Source: Leptolyngbya sp. FACHB-321
GTDB taxonomy: Bacteria; Cyanobacteriota; Cyanobacteriia; Leptolyngbyales; Leptolyngbyaceae
DNA: 64,000 bases
NCBI RefSeq assembly: GCF_014695975.1
Contig: NZ_JACJPI010000060.1
Span: 58,919 to 122,918 of the forward strand
Direction: 5' to 3'
The position numbers and the translations under genes were made by a program. The notes beneath the pieces are model-generated. The model was not told the origin of the DNA. It ran no database searches and worked only from the letters and a program-made list of their open reading frames with translations. Shown here piece by piece: positions 62,409 to 64,000 of this stretch (its first letter is position 1; each line of letters opens with the position of its first letter).

Positions 62409-63761
62409 ATGTCTTCCCTCACTACTCCCCCTGGTCAACTGGGTCTACCCCTCTTGGGCGAAACCCTTGCCTTCCTCCGTGATCCTGACTTTGCCAAGAA
62501 GCGCCATCGGCAGTACGGTCCGATCTTTAAGACGCAGCTACTGGGCAACCCAACTGTCTTTCTGAAGGGTGCGGCGGCGAATGACTTCGTCCTGTCTCAC
62601 GAAAACCAGTATTTCGTCGTCAGTTGGCCGCCTAGCGTGAAGCGACTCTTGGGTCCGCTGTCGCTGGCACTGCAAACAGGTGCGCTGCATCTACAGCGGC
62701 GCAAGCTGCTGGCACAAGCCTTTCAGCCCCGTGCTTTGACCGGTTATGTCCCCGTGCTGGCGGCGATCAGTGAGCAGTACCTGGAGCGCTGGGTCGCGCT
62801 GGAAACGTTGACCTGGTACCCGGAGCTCCGAAACTATACGTTTGACATTGCCGGTAAGCTGCTGATTGGTCTGGATAACGCTGCTCAAACAGAGTTAGGG
62901 CACTGGTTTGCAACCTGGTGTGAGGGGCTGTTCAGTCTGCCGTTGCGCTTACCTTGGACGCGCTTTGGCAAGGCTTACCGTTGCCGTGAGCAATTGCTCA
63001 AGGGCCTAGAGACGCTGATCCGGGAGCGGCAACAGGCGGGCAGTCAGGGCAGCGATGCCTTGGGGGTGCTGCTGCGGGCGCGCGATGAGGACGGTCAACC
63101 GTTGGGGTTGGAAGAACTCAAGGATCAAGTGTTACTGCTGCTGTTTGCTGGACACGAAACGCTGACTTCGGCGCTCGCCTCTTTCTGCTTGCTCCTGGCG
63201 CAGCATCCAGCGGTCAAGGACAGGGCGAGAGCGGAACAGTCCCAATTTAGAGGCGTACCGCTCTCGCTGGAAACGTTGAAGCAGATGACTTACCTGGAGC
63301 AGGTCTTGAAGGAGGTACTGCGGTGCATTGCGCCGGTAGGCGGCGGTTTTCGGCAGGTCTTGCAGTCATGTGAGTTTGGCGGGTTCCTGCTGCCCCAGGG
63401 TTGGAGCGTGCTCTATGAGATCAATTTGACTCACCAGGACAGCGAGCTTTTTCTGGCACCGGAGCAGTTTGACCCAGGGCGCTTTAGCCCGGAACGGGCG
63501 GAGGATAAGGTCAAGCCGTTTAGTCATGTGCCGTTTGGCGGCGGCGTCCGAGAGTGCCTGGGGAAGGAATTTGCGCGTCTGGAACTGAAGCTCTTTGCGG
63601 CTAAACTCTTGCAGGGGTATGACTGGAGTTTGTTGCCTCAGGATCTGACGCTGGTGACGGTGCCCACGCCCCATCCCAAAGACGGTCTGAAGGTGCAGTT
63701 TTACCGCCAGCCGCTGCAGGGTCTTTCAGCAGCGACTGACAGTAGCGTGCCGATGGCCTAA
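62409..63761 (+). CDS. Cytochrome P450, CYP120 family
   Basis: The 450-residue heme monooxygenase is close to Synechocystis CYP120A1, a retinoic acid hydroxylase (comparison from memory). It starts with PPGQLGLPLLGETLAFL, then FAKKRHRQYGPIFKT. The oxygen-binding I-helix motif is AGHETLTS, the K-helix ExxR is EVLR and the heme loop is FGGGVRECLG with ligand Cys383. No membrane anchor is present, as in CYP120. Substrates may be retinoids or apocarotenoids; crtO elsewhere in the window makes a carotenoid link possible. The base composition is more GC-rich than neighbouring genes. Confidence 0.93.
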   Translation: MSSLTTPPGQLGLPLLGETLAFLRDPDFAKKRHRQYGPIFKTQLLGNPTVFLKGAAANDFVLSHENQYFVVSWPPSVKRLLGPLSLALQTGALHLQRRKLLAQAFQPRALTGYVPVLAAISEQYLERWVALETLTWYPELRNYTFDIAGKLLIGLDNAAQTELGHWFATWCEGLFSLPLRLPWTRFGKAYRCREQLLKGLETLIRERQQAGSQGSDALGVLLRARDEDGQPLGLEELKDQVLLLLFAGHETLTSALASFCLLLAQHPAVKDRARAEQSQFRGVPLSLETLKQMTYLEQVLKEVLRCIAPVGGGFRQVLQSCEFGGFLLPQGWSVLYEINLTHQDSELFLAPEQFDPGRFSPERAEDKVKPFSHVPFGGGVRECLGKEFARLELKLFAAKLLQGYDWSLLPQDLTLVTVPTPHPKDGLKVQFYRQPLQGLSAATDSSVPMA

Positions 63762-63919
63762 CAGCCCCGCGCCGCCGATGTGCCGCTACTGAGACTCTCT
63801 TCGAGCGATGCTTTGAAACGCAATGCAAATAAGGCTTTTCAGCCCATCTGACATTTTGTGTCCGTATGTCGCCTTTGTATAGCAATGGTTGCTGTTGGCG
63901 AATGTGCTACATCTGTTTC
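63762..63919. other. Spacer at the right edge
   Basis: About 160 bases after the P450 gene without a recognisable gene. Confidence 0.3.
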
Positions 63920-64000
63920 ATGCAGGAGCCAAGGCCGCAAACCGTGACACCCGAAGTTTCGGTAATGGTTCTGCCTTCAGCCAAGCAACAATCCGAGCTA
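63920..64000 (+). CDS. Possible start of a gene running off the right edge
   Basis: From the ATG at 63920 (another in frame at 63902) the sequence stays open to the window end and reads MQEPRPQTVTPEVSVMVLPS-AKQQSEL. The composition is coding-like, and a GGAG does not precede it. Only 27 codons are visible, so no family can be named. Confidence 0.3.
   Translation, partial: MQEPRPQTVTPEVSVMVLPSAKQQSEL

Overview
This window looks like chromosomal DNA of a filamentous-type (Leptolyngbya-like) cyanobacterium. The evidence is gene content: a CcmK-type carboxysome shell protein, chlM, ycf23, ycf34, a CCB-type cytochrome b6f assembly factor, a cyanobacterial CrtO ketolase, a CYP120 P450 and several cyanobacterial DUF families. 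The palindrome GCGATCGC (HIP1, e.g. 9929-9936, 10211-10218, 32933-32940) recurs often, as do degenerate heptamer-type repeats (TCAGCGG, GGGAGTC, AAAGGCT types). No rRNA, tRNA, CRISPR array or intact insertion sequence was recognised.

Layout. 1-9.1 kb: the 3' end of leuS, then minus-strand genes for a secreted GH10-like hydrolase, a CcmK paralogue, a large PstS-like/DUF4912 fusion protein, a DUF58 protein and an acidic-linker protein. 9.5-11.6 kb: phoU, an AT-rich insert with an orphan gene, and a frameshifted second copy of part of phoU. 11.7-16.6 kb: cobB, a conserved hypothetical and recG. 16.6-18.9 kb: a small accessory island with a DUF4926/DUF2281 antitoxin-like gene, an AbiJ-like nuclease and an AbrB-type antitoxin without a visible toxin. 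19-30 kb: a metallophosphoesterase, xdhAB (purine oxidation), a small membrane ORF overlapping a lipoprotein gene, URC4, DUF760-mutY, URC1 and a peroxiredoxin-glutaredoxin hybrid. URC1 and URC4 are the two hallmark genes of the URC uracil-degradation route. Together with xanthine dehydrogenase they suggest a nucleobase-salvage or nitrogen-scavenging neighbourhood.

31-46 kb: uvrB, an unrecognised gene, ycf23, DUF2231 and DUF4177 genes, a saccharopine-dehydrogenase-like reductase next to crtO, hflX, a PfpI protein, a TPR protein, glucokinase and a CPA1 antiporter. 46-64 kb: a fasciclin-domain protein with a Pro-rich repeat, a PTPA-CTERM exported protein, mmsA, an alpha-amylase, ycf34-DUF1003, a tRNA nucleotidyltransferase, chlM, an L7/L12-C-terminal-domain membrane protein, DUF423, a Gln-rich repeat protein with a clear terminator, dacB, a CCB assembly factor, DUF456, a methyltransferase and cyp120.

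The observations most worth a second look are the AbiJ-like nuclease flanked by antitoxin-type genes, the PstS-like/DUF4912 fusion, the URC1/URC4/XDH neighbourhood, the decayed phoU duplicate around an AT-rich orphan gene, an apparent non-AUG (ATC) start of hflX, intergenic-type short repeats that have entered coding sequences in frame (cobB, URC4, recG), and a 51-codon membrane ORF coupled to the lipoprotein gene.
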